NCBI GenBank assembly: GCA_020854835.1
Contig: JAHKLX010000038.1
Coordinates: 62,001 to 126,000 of the forward strand
Direction of reading: 5' to 3'
DNA: 64,000 nt
Source of the DNA: Microcaldota archaeon
GTDB taxonomy: Archaea; Micrarchaeota; Micrarchaeia; Anstonellales; JAGGVH01
The first letter of the stretch is position 1. Each line of letters opens with the position of its first letter. A program made the position numbers and the translations under genes. A model generated the notes under the pieces. It did not search any database and was not told the DNA's origin. It saw only the letters and a program-made list of their open reading frames with translations. Below are positions 25,397-34,324 of the stretch, piece by piece.

Positions 25397-26650
25397 TTAA
25401 AGGGTTTCAAAATCCACATATCTTTTCAATGCTTCGGGAACTTTAACCAAACCATCGTTCTGGATATAATTTTCGATTATGGCCACTAGTGTTCTTGTAT
25501 CCACTATAGCTGTGGCATTAAGTGTATGTACCCAGTCTTTTTCTTGGTCTTTTCTATATCGTATATTTGACCTAACGGATTGATATGCCGTACAATTTGA
25601 ACAAGACATAAGTTCACGGTATTTTTGAGATGCAGGCATCCATACTTCAATATCATATTTTTTGGCTGCAACAATACCAATATCTCCTGTGCAGATATTA
25701 ACCACCCGATAGGGCAGTCCCAGTCCCTGCATAATCTCTTCTTCAACAGATAGAAGTTTTTCATGCATTTCCCAACTTTGTTCAGGTTCTGAAATGATAA
25801 ACATCTCGAGCTTGTTAAATTGATGCACGCGGAAAATTCCTTTTGTATCTTTGCCATGCGAACCTGCTTCTTTTCTGAAAGAAGGCGAATATGCTGCCAT
25901 TTGAATTGGAAGTTTAGTTAACGTTTCATTGCCATACATACCCAGCATAACATGTTCAGAGGTTGGTATTAAGTATAAGTCTTCGTTTTCGATTTTATAA
26001 ACAACATCTTGGAAATCTGCCAAATCTGTCGCACCTGCAATTACTTCCTTCCTTACTAAATAGGGCGGACTTATTAATTCAAATCCATTTTTTTTAACAA
26101 TATCAAAGGCATATCTAAATAATGCATTTTGGAGCTCGACTAGTTTTCCTTTCAAAAAATAGAATCTGGCACCAGATGTTTTTGCTGCCCTTTCCAAATC
26201 CGCATAATTTTTTTCAATGATCCAATCAGAATGGCTTTTAACCTCATCGTTTCTTGGCTCGCCCCATGTTTTAACAACCGGATTATCTTCATCTGTTTCC
26301 CCAAAAGGAACAGATTCGTGTAGAATATTGGGTATTCTCATCTGATAATCATTTAATTTTCCTTGAAGTTCTTCTACCTTGGCATCAAGTTTGTTTATTT
26401 TGATAGGAATTTGTTTGGCTTCTTCCAGTAAAAATGTTACGTCCGAACCTTGTTTTATTTTATCATTAATTTCAATCGAAACTTTATTGCGCTGAGCTTT
26501 GAATTTTTCAGATGCCTGTTTAAGCTCTCGTATTTGTTGGTCCCATTCTATAATTTGATGAACCCATTTTATTTTTTCTTTATCATGTCTTTTCTCCAAA
26601 CTTTCGATTATTATTTCTGGATTTTCTCTAAATACTTTAATATGAATCAT
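25397..26650 (-). CDS. serS: Seryl-tRNA synthetase (bacterial/common type)
   Basis: 417 residues from ATG 26650 (MIHIKVFRENPEII), which follows GGGGTGG; an upstream TTG is less likely. N-terminal coiled-coil arm (about residues 25-100) that holds the tRNA-Ser long arm, then a class II core with motif 2 (FRKEAGSHGKDTKGIFRVHQF) and motif 3 (TLNATAIVDTRTLVAIIENY). This is the common SerRS, not the rare methanogen form. Substrates in the window are tRNA-Ser(UGA) and tRNA-Ser(CGA). Confidence 0.96.
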   Translation of the reverse strand: MIHIKVFRENPEIIIESLEKRHDKEKIKWVHQIIEWDQQIRELKQASEKFKAQRNKVSIEINDKIKQGSDVTFLLEEAKQIPIKINKLDAKVEELQGKLNDYQMRIPNILHESVPFGETDEDNPVVKTWGEPRNDEVKSHSDWIIEKNYADLERAAKTSGARFYFLKGKLVELQNALFRYAFDIVKKNGFELISPPYLVRKEVIAGATDLADFQDVVYKIENEDLYLIPTSEHVMLGMYGNETLTKLPIQMAAYSPSFRKEAGSHGKDTKGIFRVHQFNKLEMFIISEPEQSWEMHEKLLSVEEEIMQGLGLPYRVVNICTGDIGIVAAKKYDIEVWMPASQKYRELMSCSNCTAYQSVRSNIRYRKDQEKDWVHTLNATAIVDTRTLVAIIENYIQNDGLVKVPEALKRYVDFETL

Positions 26651-26698
26651 ATTTTTCCACCCCAAGATAAATTAGAAAAAATAGAATTATAAACATAT

Positions 26699-27613
26699 CT
26701 AAAATTCAAATGAAGCATTGACTCGGGGAACAGTATCGGGCTGGTAAACCAAACCCTTGACTCCTTTTTTAACAATCATTAGATTTTCAGATTTAACGGT
26801 TAATTGGTTTTCTTTTTGTTCAACGATTCTAACAACTGAATCTGCCAGTAAATAAGACAAATGAACGACAGGAGGTAAAGGATTTTTGATTAAACTTTGA
26901 TTGAATTTGATTGTGATTTCGTTTTCAGTTGTTTGCCATTCCATGTTATTCTTTGAAACCAAAAGAGAATCATCTTTTATTTTATCAACAACCACATTCT
27001 TCAAGGATAATCCCACCCTATCACCCGAGTTTGCAGTTTTAACATCAACATCATGAACTTGAATTGAACGAACTTCAGTTAAAACTCCTGAGGGCAAAAG
27101 TTTAACAGTGTCCCGCACGTTTATTTCTCCACTTAAAACTGTTCCAAGTAAAACAACCCCTATTCCTTTAACCGGAAAAACCTGGTCTATTGCAATTTCC
27201 AGTTCTTTGCTTTCATTGTTTGTTTTTTTGATCAGATCATTGAGAATTTCGTCAGTTTCAGAATCATAAAACTTCCAATCTTTTAAATTTGTTTTAGCAA
27301 TAAAAGATGAAATATCTTCCTTGGAATAAATTGATGAGAATAAAACACCTGGCTTCTCAGATAAATGTGCAGCTAGAATCATTTCTCCCAGAGTTTTATC
27401 TAACTCGTCAACATTAAGAAAAATCATATCTGCCAAATTTAAGCTCCTACACAAACCTTTAATTTTTTCGGGATATTTAACTGGATCTAAGAAAGTTAAC
27501 CAACTATCTTCTATCTTCTTATGTGCCATTAAAATATCGGTTTCACTACCCCTTTTCCCAAACTTTTTTGAAAAGGTATGAGTTTTATCAAGCATAGCAA
27601 TTAAAGTATTCAT
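26699..27613 (-). CDS. EF-Tu/SelB-like protein with degenerate G domain
   Basis: 304 residues. Residues 1-140 occupy the place of a translational GTPase domain but lack GxxxxGK and the NKxD motif (NVDELD is the closest). Residues 145-215 match EF-Tu domain 2 (AIDQVFPVKGIGVVLLGTVLSGEINVRDTVKLLP) and the rest looks like domain 3. Such GTPase-dead EF-1A/SelB paralogues are known in archaea; their role is unclear, perhaps binding tRNA or a partner factor. Located between serS and a lipoprotein gene. Confidence 0.8.
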   Translation of the reverse strand: MNTLIAMLDKTHTFSKKFGKRGSETDILMAHKKIEDSWLTFLDPVKYPEKIKGLCRSLNLADMIFLNVDELDKTLGEMILAAHLSEKPGVLFSSIYSKEDISSFIAKTNLKDWKFYDSETDEILNDLIKKTNNESKELEIAIDQVFPVKGIGVVLLGTVLSGEINVRDTVKLLPSGVLTEVRSIQVHDVDVKTANSGDRVGLSLKNVVVDKIKDDSLLVSKNNMEWQTTENEITIKFNQSLIKNPLPPVVHLSYLLADSVVRIVEQKENQLTVKSENLMIVKKGVKGLVYQPDTVPRVNASFEF

Positions 27614-27658
27614 AAGAATAACATAATAACAGATATTTTTAAAAACAGGAAAGAACGC

Positions 27659-28069
27659 TTATTCTTCATATACAATGGCACTATATAGTTCGTATGCAGA
27701 ATCATAAGATTTTGAAGTAATTAAATATCCTTGTGTGGATTTATTGCAAACAGAGTCAGATACCAGGACTTCTTCAAAACTTTGATCGTTTACTTTTACT
27801 TTAATATAATTATCCTGATTGGGTAGACAATCAAAAGTAACATTTTTTCTTAAGCTGAAACCAACAGAATATATTTCATCAAACTGATTCATGTAAACTG
27901 TATCTTTATCAATATCATCTTCATCAAAAACGAGTTTATCATTTAAGTAAACTGAAACAAAATCATTGTTTGGATTGGGCGATGGTGTTGAATTTATTGG
28001 CACATCTGAAATACATCCAAACAATAAAACAACCACTGCAAACATGGATACAAAAAATAACTTGTTCAT
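27659..28069 (-). CDS. Small secreted lipoprotein
   Basis: 136 residues. Signal peptide with lipobox-like FGC (Cys at about residue 19), then a Pro/Asn linker and an Asp-rich beta-looking domain with two cysteines (FDCLPNQ, VCNKS). Unknown family and function; extracellular and membrane-anchored by inference. Confidence 0.7.
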   Translation of the reverse strand: MNKLFFVSMFAVVVLLFGCISDVPINSTPSPNPNNDFVSVYLNDKLVFDEDDIDKDTVYMNQFDEIYSVGFSLRKNVTFDCLPNQDNYIKVKVNDQSFEEVLVSDSVCNKSTQGYLITSKSYDSAYELYSAIVYEE

Positions 28070-28143
28070 ACACTCTATTAGGAAGAGATATGTTTAAAAT
28101 AATGAAGGAATAGATTAAAGGGCAGTACGATGAAGGTGAAACT

Positions 28144-29034
28144 ATGACAAAAGACGAAACATTTGAATTGTTGGAGATATTAAAAAGTACGGGTCAAAGT
28201 GATGAAAATCGCATAGATGCAATAAGACAACTTGGCAATATGAAAGAAATTATGGCTGTTGAACCTCTAATCAGAATAGTTTCAAATTCATACAACAGTC
28301 CTCTAGTTCGCATTGTTGCCGCATCAGCTTTGGGCAGTATCGGTCATAAAGGTGCTGTTGAACCTCTAATTAAAGTTTTAGAACAAAATGAAAAAGACAA
28401 TGAAGTTTTTAGTTGGAGCATAAATGATGTAAGAGTTAGTATTGTTTTTGCTCTAGGAGATTTAGGAGGAGATAGAGCAATTTCAAGTTTGACAAAAACC
28501 TTGGATGATGAAATTGGTCAGGTTCGTTGGGCAGCTGCTAGTGCATTAGGTAAAACAAAAAGTCCGCGAGCAGTTGATAGTTTATTGCGAAAATTTAAAG
28601 ATCCAGTTTTTGATAATGATGACGCTATCGCTTCAGCTTTAGGTGTTTTGGAAGATGAAAAAGCTGTTGAACCCCTTTTACAATATTTAAACGATGAAAA
28701 AAATAAAAATAGGAGAACTTTAGAAACAGTTGCATTAGCACTTACAAAAATCAGTGATAAATATGATGAAAAAATCGCAACCGCAATTATTGCCGCAGCA
28801 TCAAGAGTAAATAGCAATTATTTGATGGAGATATATGTTGATTACCAAAAAAATAAAACAAGTATTAAAAGTAACATGTACGATGAGGCTGAAAAAGGAA
28901 TTTCCCACATGCCTTCAGAACAAAGAAAATGGGCAACAAACAAATTAACAGAATTAAGAAAAAAGGAACAATTAACAACTTTAATACCTATAAAAAAACA
29001 AGATGAAACTGAAAATGAAAAAATACGTATTTAA
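28144..29034 (+). CDS. HEAT-repeat protein (PBS lyase-like repeats)
   Basis: 296 residues. At least four short HEAT units with the pattern AVEPLIRIV...VRIVAASALGSIG (residues about 35-75, 78-115, 118-145, 148-180). No enzymatic domain. Such repeats mediate protein binding or act as lyase partners in other systems; the client is unknown. It has its own promoter region and is divergent from the lipoprotein gene. Polar helical C-terminus. Confidence 0.85.
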   Translation: MTKDETFELLEILKSTGQSDENRIDAIRQLGNMKEIMAVEPLIRIVSNSYNSPLVRIVAASALGSIGHKGAVEPLIKVLEQNEKDNEVFSWSINDVRVSIVFALGDLGGDRAISSLTKTLDDEIGQVRWAAASALGKTKSPRAVDSLLRKFKDPVFDNDDAIASALGVLEDEKAVEPLLQYLNDEKNKNRRTLETVALALTKISDKYDEKIATAIIAAASRVNSNYLMEIYVDYQKNKTSIKSNMYDEAEKGISHMPSEQRKWATNKLTELRKKEQLTTLIPIKKQDETENEKIRI

Positions 29035-29081
29035 TTTGAAAAAAGACAGTTTTATAAACTTTTTATCACAAAATAATAACC

Positions 29082-29708
29082 ATGACACATTCAAAAATAA
29101 TTAGAAGATATATTATTGATGGGGCAGTAGGTTCAGGAAAAACCAGTTTAATATTTGGAAAACCTGAAGATTCTGGCAAAATGATAAAACCAAATTTATT
29201 GGCATTGGGATTGAATTGTATGACAGAATCTCCTTGCAAAGCAGTTATGGAATTTAATAAAGAAGGTTTGGCACCTGAAGCAAATATGAAAGCATGGTTT
29301 GAAAAAATGATGCAATACGAAGTGGAAAACTACAGAGATGCAAAACCTGGAGTCAATATTTACGATCGATCCATTTTATTTCTTGAATACATTCATGGTA
29401 AAGATGGAATTGCGCTCCCCGAATGGTATGATTCTGCCAATTTTAGATATGACAATCCCGTTTTTCTTTTGATGCCTGTTGAAAGTGTTGACATGACAAT
29501 AGGAAATGAAACTCACCCAAGCAAAAGAAAAAAAACTTTAGAACAGAGATGGGAACAATATGAAGGAGTAAAAGTCTTATATAGAAACAAAGGTTACAAG
29601 ATTGTTGAAGTGCCCATGTTTGTTGAAGGAAACGTTGCAAGAAACAATCAAGAGAGAATGAATATTATATTAAACCATATTCTTAAAGACGGTCCAATCC
29701 AACATTAA
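29082..29708 (+). CDS. P-loop NTPase/kinase-like protein (AAA_28-like)
   Basis: 208 residues. Walker A GAVGSGKTS (residues 15-23), a DR motif typical of nucleoside or nucleotide kinases (IYDRSILFLEY, about residue 90), and a lid-like basic segment (THPSKRKKTLEQRW). Could phosphorylate a small molecule or nucleoside; the substrate cannot be read. TATA-like TTTTATAAAC lies about 30 bp upstream. Two intron-bearing tRNA genes follow. Confidence 0.75.
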   Translation: MTHSKIIRRYIIDGAVGSGKTSLIFGKPEDSGKMIKPNLLALGLNCMTESPCKAVMEFNKEGLAPEANMKAWFEKMMQYEVENYRDAKPGVNIYDRSILFLEYIHGKDGIALPEWYDSANFRYDNPVFLLMPVESVDMTIGNETHPSKRKKTLEQRWEQYEGVKVLYRNKGYKIVEVPMFVEGNVARNNQERMNIILNHILKDGPIQH

Positions 29709-29761
29709 GTTTAAAAATGTTTGATTAGATAAAAATGATTCATAATACCACTAGCTTTAAT

Positions 29762-29893
29762 GCAGGGGTGGCGGAGCTTGGTCAAACGCGCTGGACTTAA
29801 GGAACTTTCTTTGCGAAGCAAAGAACCTTCACTAAGAAAGCTTTGGATATCCAGTGGCTTAGGCCTGCGTGAGTTCGAATCTCACCCCCTGCA
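29762..29893 (+). tRNA. tRNA-Leu(UAA) with 47-nt intron
   Basis: Acceptor GCAGGGG/CCCCTGC with discriminator A, class II variable arm (TGGCTTAGGCCTGCG), T-loop TTCGAAT. Anticodon stem CTGGA/TCCAG encloses CTTAAG plus A38, anticodon TAA. The intron is placed at 37/38 (29802-29848) and has an inner hairpin TTCTTTGC-GAA-GCAAAGAA. The expected central helix pairs at three of four positions, so the exact junction may differ by a base or two. Confidence 0.9.
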
Positions 29894-29900
29894 CATTTAT

Positions 29901-30025
29901 GCTGAGGTGGCGGAACTTGGTAACGCGCTAGACTTGAATACTTTGTATTCAAGAATACTCAAAGATCAAGAATCAAGTCATCTAGTGCCCTTCGGGGCTT
30001 AGGAGTTCAAATCTCCTCCTCAGCG
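29901..30025 (+). tRNA. tRNA-Ser(UGA) with 41-nt intron
   Basis: Acceptor GCTGAGG/CCTCAGC with discriminator G (Ser), class II variable arm (TGCCCTTCGGGGCTT). Anticodon stem CTAGA/TCTAG, loop CTTGAA plus A38, anticodon TGA. Intron 29939-29979; exon CTTG pairs perfectly with intron CAAG, leaving three-base bulges AA^T and TC^A, a classic bulge-helix-bulge. Only 7 bp after tRNA-Leu, so the two are probably co-transcribed. Confidence 0.94.
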
Positions 30026-30043
30026 TTTTTTTAGGGGGATTAA

Positions 30044-30922
30044 ATGATAGGACCAATTGTCGCAATTTCAAGAAGTATTTTTCAAGCAGGACAATTTGTT
30101 GAATCAAAAAAATTAACCGAAAAAATAGACCCTTTGATTGTAGAATTTCTAACATCCTTGCTTTTGTTTTCAATTTGTGTTTTTGTTTTGTTGTTAGGAT
30201 ACCAATTAGAAATAAATGATGATAACTTTTGGATTTACATAGTTGTTGGTTGTGTTTTCACAACAACAACAACTCTCCTAACTATTTCTGCATTGGGCAA
30301 AACAGATCTTTCTATAGTAGGCCCCTTTTACTCCCTTATACCAGTTTTTACGATGGTATCTTCCATTATACTGATAAATGAAATACCCTCGCTTTTGGGT
30401 TTTTTAGGTATAGGTCTAGTTTTTTTGGGAGGATATTTATCTCATTTAAATAAAAAAAATATTAAAGATTCAAAACCCTTCAAAGATTTAATGAAAAATA
30501 GAGGAGTACAATTAGTTTTTATAGCTACAATAACTGCAGCGATAGGAAATCCAATGGTGAAAGCAGCAATTCTGGCATCAACTGTTTGGACGCAGATAAT
30601 TGTTTTCACAATTATACATTCAACACTGACAGGAAGTTTAATTTTAATTTTTAAAAGAAAAAAAATAAATGACGCAGTTAAACAAGTTAATGTTAAATGG
30701 AAAAACGCACTGATGGGGAATTTCCACAGAACGCTTACTTTAGTTTTAGGCCAAATTGCTTTTAGTTTGATGTATACTGCATACGCAACCGCCATATTTC
30801 GTTTATCAATATTTTTTCAGATTTATTTTGGCGGAAAGTTTTTCAATGAGCAAAACATAAAACAAAGAATGATTGGCGCAATTTTGATTTTTGCAGGTGT
30901 TATCCTGATTTTGATAAGTTGA
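30044..30922 (+). CDS. EamA/DMT-family transporter
   Basis: 292 residues with about nine or ten hydrophobic helices in two homologous halves, as in drug/metabolite transporters. Repeated motifs are ISALGKTDLSIVGPFYSLIPVFTMVSSIILINEIPS in half one and a matching C-terminal ending QRMIGAILIFAGVILIL. The substrate is unknown. The ATG is 18 bp after tRNA-Ser with Shine-Dalgarno GGGGG. Confidence 0.85.
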   Translation: MIGPIVAISRSIFQAGQFVESKKLTEKIDPLIVEFLTSLLLFSICVFVLLLGYQLEINDDNFWIYIVVGCVFTTTTTLLTISALGKTDLSIVGPFYSLIPVFTMVSSIILINEIPSLLGFLGIGLVFLGGYLSHLNKKNIKDSKPFKDLMKNRGVQLVFIATITAAIGNPMVKAAILASTVWTQIIVFTIIHSTLTGSLILIFKRKKINDAVKQVNVKWKNALMGNFHRTLTLVLGQIAFSLMYTAYATAIFRLSIFFQIYFGGKFFNEQNIKQRMIGAILIFAGVILILIS

Positions 30923-30971
30923 AAACAAAAAATATGCAAACCTATTTAAATCTAATAATAAGATTTAAATT

Positions 30972-31379
30972 ATGAATCATGTGCTTGTAGCCGAAGACAT
31001 TGTGAAAATTTACGGAAAGAAAGTTGTGCTCAACAATTTATCCCTTAAAATCAAAAAGGGAGAAATATTTGGTTTGTTAGGACATAATGGTTCGGGCAAA
31101 AGCACATTCATAAGAATTATTTCTGGGCTGGAAACACAAGATACTGGAACATTAAGTATTTTTGGAGAGAAAGCGAACACAAAAAGCCGTAAGCGAATTG
31201 GTGTGGCTCCACAAGAAAATGCAGTTTATCCTCTTTTAACTTGTATGGAAAATCTTATGTATTTTGGGTCGCTTTACGGAGTCGGCGGAAAAAAGGCCAG
31301 GGGAAAAGCTGAGAATTTGCTTGAGCAACTGGGATTGAAAGACAAAAAGGATGTTGCTTCTGCTTTACTGACAAACTAA
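30972..31379 (+). pseudogene. Truncated ABC transporter ATPase
   Basis: 135 residues equal to the N-terminal half of an ABC ATPase: Walker A GHNGSGKST (residues 38-46) and Q-loop APQENAVYP are intact. The reading frame stops before the LSGGQ signature, Walker B and the H-loop, which are needed for function. The last codons (about DVASALLTN) are read out of frame through the neighbouring radical SAM gene, so the break is at about 31340-31355. Its base composition is visibly less AT-rich than that of its neighbours. No permease partner is present. Confidence 0.85.
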
Positions 31380-32218
31380 AAAAGACACTAACACAGAATG
31401 AGATAAAAAACGCAATTGACCAGCTTGCAGATATTGGGACTCATGCTATTGATTATTTAGGGGAGGGTGAACCAACATTGGACAAGGATTTCTTTGCAAT
31501 TATTGAGTATACTGCCCAGAAAGGCATTCAGCCAGTAATTTTCACAGACGGCGCTACAATGATGAGAGATCTTGCATTTATTAAAAGAGTAAAAGATTTA
31601 GGAGCAAGTGTTGTACCAAAATGCGATAGCCTTTACGATAACGAATATCAAAATTGGGTTGTTGGTGATGAAACCGGAAGGTATTTTTATGAACGAAACG
31701 AGGTCATTGAACTGCTTATTGATGAAGGCTTCAATAAGATAGAAATGGATGGCACAACCAGACTGGGGTTTGACATGGTAATTTCAAGAGGTAATCTTTC
31801 AGAAGTGGCAGACACACTTACATTCTGCAGACAGAACAATCTCTGGATCGTTTTTTCGTTTTATCTCCCTGCAGGCCGTAGTGGAAGTAAAGAATTTGAA
31901 AAATACAAATGGCTTGTGCCTTCGGAAGAAGAGAAAACCCAACTCAGGAGAACTATTGAAAAGATTGATAGGAACTGCTTTGGTTTTGTCCACCCAGTCT
32001 TGAACAACTTTGTAACTATGCCTTGTGTTGAGAGGCTTCAGATTTATGGAGATGGAAGGGTAAGTCCGTGTCCTGGGAACGAAACATGTATTGGGCATAT
32101 ACAAACAGACTCAATCGGTGACTTGTCAAAGAAAATACTCGTGGATTTCCCAGGTCACAACCCAGAATGTTTTGAGGGTCATTGTTTGTACAGGCCAAGG
32201 ATAAAAGAAGATAATTGA
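31352..32218 (+). pseudogene. 5'-truncated radical SAM/SPASM-like gene
   Basis: 289 codons open from 31352 in a frame overlapping the end of the ABC fragment. The first residues CCFCFTDKLKK are the second half of a CxxxCxxC cluster motif; the first cysteine and the normal start are lost. The rest looks intact: YLGEGEPTL (SAM-binding GGEP-like motif), a barrel, and a C-terminal Cys-rich SPASM-like end (CVERLQIYGDGRVSPCPGNETC...CFEGHC). No usable start codon restores the cluster. Probably a non-functional remnant of a paralogue of the next gene. Confidence 0.75.
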
Positions 32219-32231
32219 AGAGGTGATTATT

Positions 32232-33389
32232 GTGGATAAAATATTTGAAAATCCTGAAATAGAAGAATTTTTTATGCCCTACATTGAAAGAAGTTTTCCA
32301 TCGCAGAAAGATTTTGGGGATAATTTTGTTAACGGCGTAAAAAACTGGTGGTTTCCTTCTGAAGAAATAAACCAAGTCTGTTCAGAGGATGTATTGTGGA
32401 TTCTTGATTTAGAGTTTGGGATCAAATGCGGGTTAAAATGCCAATATTGTTTCAGGTATGATGACAATAGAGATAATAATATCAAACCTTCTAAACAAAG
32501 GAACCCTCTAAGTTTGAGTGAATGGCATAATTTAATAGACCAAGCCTGTGAATGTGGTGTTAAAACAGTTAAGTTAATTGGAGCTGGGGAATTTTTTGAG
32601 GATTCTAATTTCATGTCTGCATTAAGATACCTAACTGATAAAGGGATAAAAGTTGTTTTGTTCACCAGCGGATATGTTTTAACTGATGAAGAAAAAATAA
32701 AAAGATTGCATGGCATGAGCCCAGACGAGATTATTGACTACTTATACATAAATGGACATAGTGTTTTTATTAAAGCAGACAGCTTCAAACCAGCAGTCAT
32801 GGATAAAATAGTTCAAACACCAGATTTTACAGAACGAAGGAATATAATTTTGGCCAAATTACTTGAGAAAGGTTTTACAAAAGAAACACCAACAAGGCTG
32901 GGTTTTGAGGTGCAAGTCAATGTATACACTTTGCCCGAATTGCGTGATCTTGACAAACTGAAACATTATCTTAACATATATTCAGACATGGTAACTTCCA
33001 TGCCGTGCGGCGTTTATAATATAAGAAAAGAACGCGGCGAATCAATAGATATAACATTGGACCAAAAATCAAAATTATATGAGGATGTTTACAACCAAAA
33101 CATCAGGTTTGACATTTCATTCAATGGCCTCTCGCCTTTCATAGGTGGACTTCGCTGCACACAACTTGGTTATGGATTATATATTAATGTGGTGGGAGAT
33201 GCATATGCATGCCCAGGTTGTTTTGATAAGATTGGTAACATCAGGGAAAGTAAATTAAAAGAATTGTGGGAGAGCCATCTGCAAAGAAAAAAATACCAAA
33301 ATGAGAGATATATCTGCCCACCAAGAGAAAATGCAGATATTACCCCTACAAGGATGTATAAAACAGTTCAAACAAAGCTTCGCAGGTGA
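32232..33389 (+). CDS. Radical SAM protein with C-terminal SPASM-like domain
   Basis: 385 residues from GTG 32232, 4-5 bp after GAGGTGAT. The N-terminal 50 residues are followed by the 4Fe-4S motif CGLKCQYCF (about residue 65), the SAM-binding GAGEFFED segment, and a C-terminal Cys-rich end (RCTQLGYG...GDAYACPGCF...YICPP) that can hold an auxiliary cluster as in SPASM enzymes. Such enzymes modify peptides, proteins or small molecules. Substrate unknown; no precursor peptide was recognised. It starts 13 bp after the truncated paralogue. Confidence 0.85.
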   Translation: MDKIFENPEIEEFFMPYIERSFPSQKDFGDNFVNGVKNWWFPSEEINQVCSEDVLWILDLEFGIKCGLKCQYCFRYDDNRDNNIKPSKQRNPLSLSEWHNLIDQACECGVKTVKLIGAGEFFEDSNFMSALRYLTDKGIKVVLFTSGYVLTDEEKIKRLHGMSPDEIIDYLYINGHSVFIKADSFKPAVMDKIVQTPDFTERRNIILAKLLEKGFTKETPTRLGFEVQVNVYTLPELRDLDKLKHYLNIYSDMVTSMPCGVYNIRKERGESIDITLDQKSKLYEDVYNQNIRFDISFNGLSPFIGGLRCTQLGYGLYINVVGDAYACPGCFDKIGNIRESKLKELWESHLQRKKYQNERYICPPRENADITPTRMYKTVQTKLRR

Positions 33390-33404
33390 GAATAAAAATA
33401 ATTG

Positions 33405-34025
33405 TTATTTATCAATAACCCGCTTTTCCAGCTCTTTCATTGTGTCAACTATATAATCTGGATTGGCAGTCTGCAACTGCTCACGTGTTTGGTATCCATA
33501 AGTTACAGCAACTACTTTGACGCCGGCATGTTTTCCGGCATCAACATCATGTGTCATATCACCAACATACACAGTTTCTTCAGGAGTGAAATTGTTTCGT
33601 TTCATTATTTTGTTGATTTCTGAAACTTTGTCATGCACACTGCCATTTACCTCTGAAAAATATTCTCTAAATCCGTTTTGATCAACTTCTAAATTAAGCT
33701 CTTTTGACAAGTGCGAACTTAAAAGAATGCAGTTTATATTTTTTTGTTTTAATTTTTTTAGAAGAGATTCAGCACCTGGAAAAGGTTTGGGGCTGCCCAA
33801 TTTTTCAAACTCAATAAGAAAAAGCTTATCTATTTCTTCTTTGCTCCGAACTTTGTCAAACTTTCTATAGAATTTCATATACGGAAGCTCATAAATACGC
33901 CTATACTCTTCAAAAGATATGGTTTCTATGTTGATTTTTTTGAAAGCATTCATGGTTGCAGTGTAAACCAAAATCTGATCATTGCTTAACGTTCCCGACC
34001 AATCAAATATAACATTTTTATACAT
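33405..34025 (-). CDS. HAD-superfamily phosphatase
   Basis: 206 residues from ATG 34025 (MYKNVIFDWSGTL). Motif I FDWSGTL (DxxGT), motif II LLSSHLS, motif III K with the C-terminal acid pair VYVGDMTHDVDAGK and a helical cap, as in phosphoglycolate-phosphatase-like enzymes. Its start overlaps the Pop5 stop (TGATG), so it is co-expressed with the L15e-RNase P genes rather than with the radical SAM gene opposite. Confidence 0.88.
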   Translation of the reverse strand: MYKNVIFDWSGTLSNDQILVYTATMNAFKKINIETISFEEYRRIYELPYMKFYRKFDKVRSKEEIDKLFLIEFEKLGSPKPFPGAESLLKKLKQKNINCILLSSHLSKELNLEVDQNGFREYFSEVNGSVHDKVSEINKIMKRNNFTPEETVYVGDMTHDVDAGKHAGVKVVAVTYGYQTREQLQTANPDYIVDTMKELEKRVIDK

Positions 34026-34324
34026 CAAATCACCGTCTTCTTTATTGTTCCACTTGTTTTAAGAATTAAAGGTCTTGCTTTATAGTTACCAAGCTGTTTT
34101 ATCAAGGGTATTATCCCACGAACAATATTCAAATAATCTCTCTCAACTTTGATAAAAAATTTGTTATTTTTACTCATAACTTTTATACCCATCTCAGCTG
34201 CACCAATCTTTCCAACAAGATTAATTAATTCCTTATAAACCATCTTCTCAGGTTCTTCCACCTTCTCACCAATAACCTCAAAAAGAATATACCTGTATCT
34301 TGTTCTTAAAGATGGCTTAAGCAT
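34025..34324 (-). CDS. rnp2: Ribonuclease P protein component 2 (Pop5)
   Basis: 99 residues. Pop5 signatures are LKPSLRTRYRYILFEVIG at the N-terminus and KFFIKVERDYLNIVRGIIPLI in the RRM-like core. Binds and activates the RNase P RNA catalytic domain together with Rpp30 to mature tRNA 5' ends. The start overlaps the stop of the Rpp30-like gene (TAATG). Gene order L15e-Rpp30-Pop5 is widespread in archaea and supports the assignment. Confidence 0.9.
   Translation of the reverse strand: MLKPSLRTRYRYILFEVIGEKVEEPEKMVYKELINLVGKIGAAEMGIKVMSKNNKFFIKVERDYLNIVRGIIPLIKQLGNYKARPLILKTSGTIKKTVI

Noticed and set aside
28144-29034. HEAT protein as a phycobilin lyase
   Set aside because: Only the generic repeat is shared; no bilin pathway is expected in this organism.
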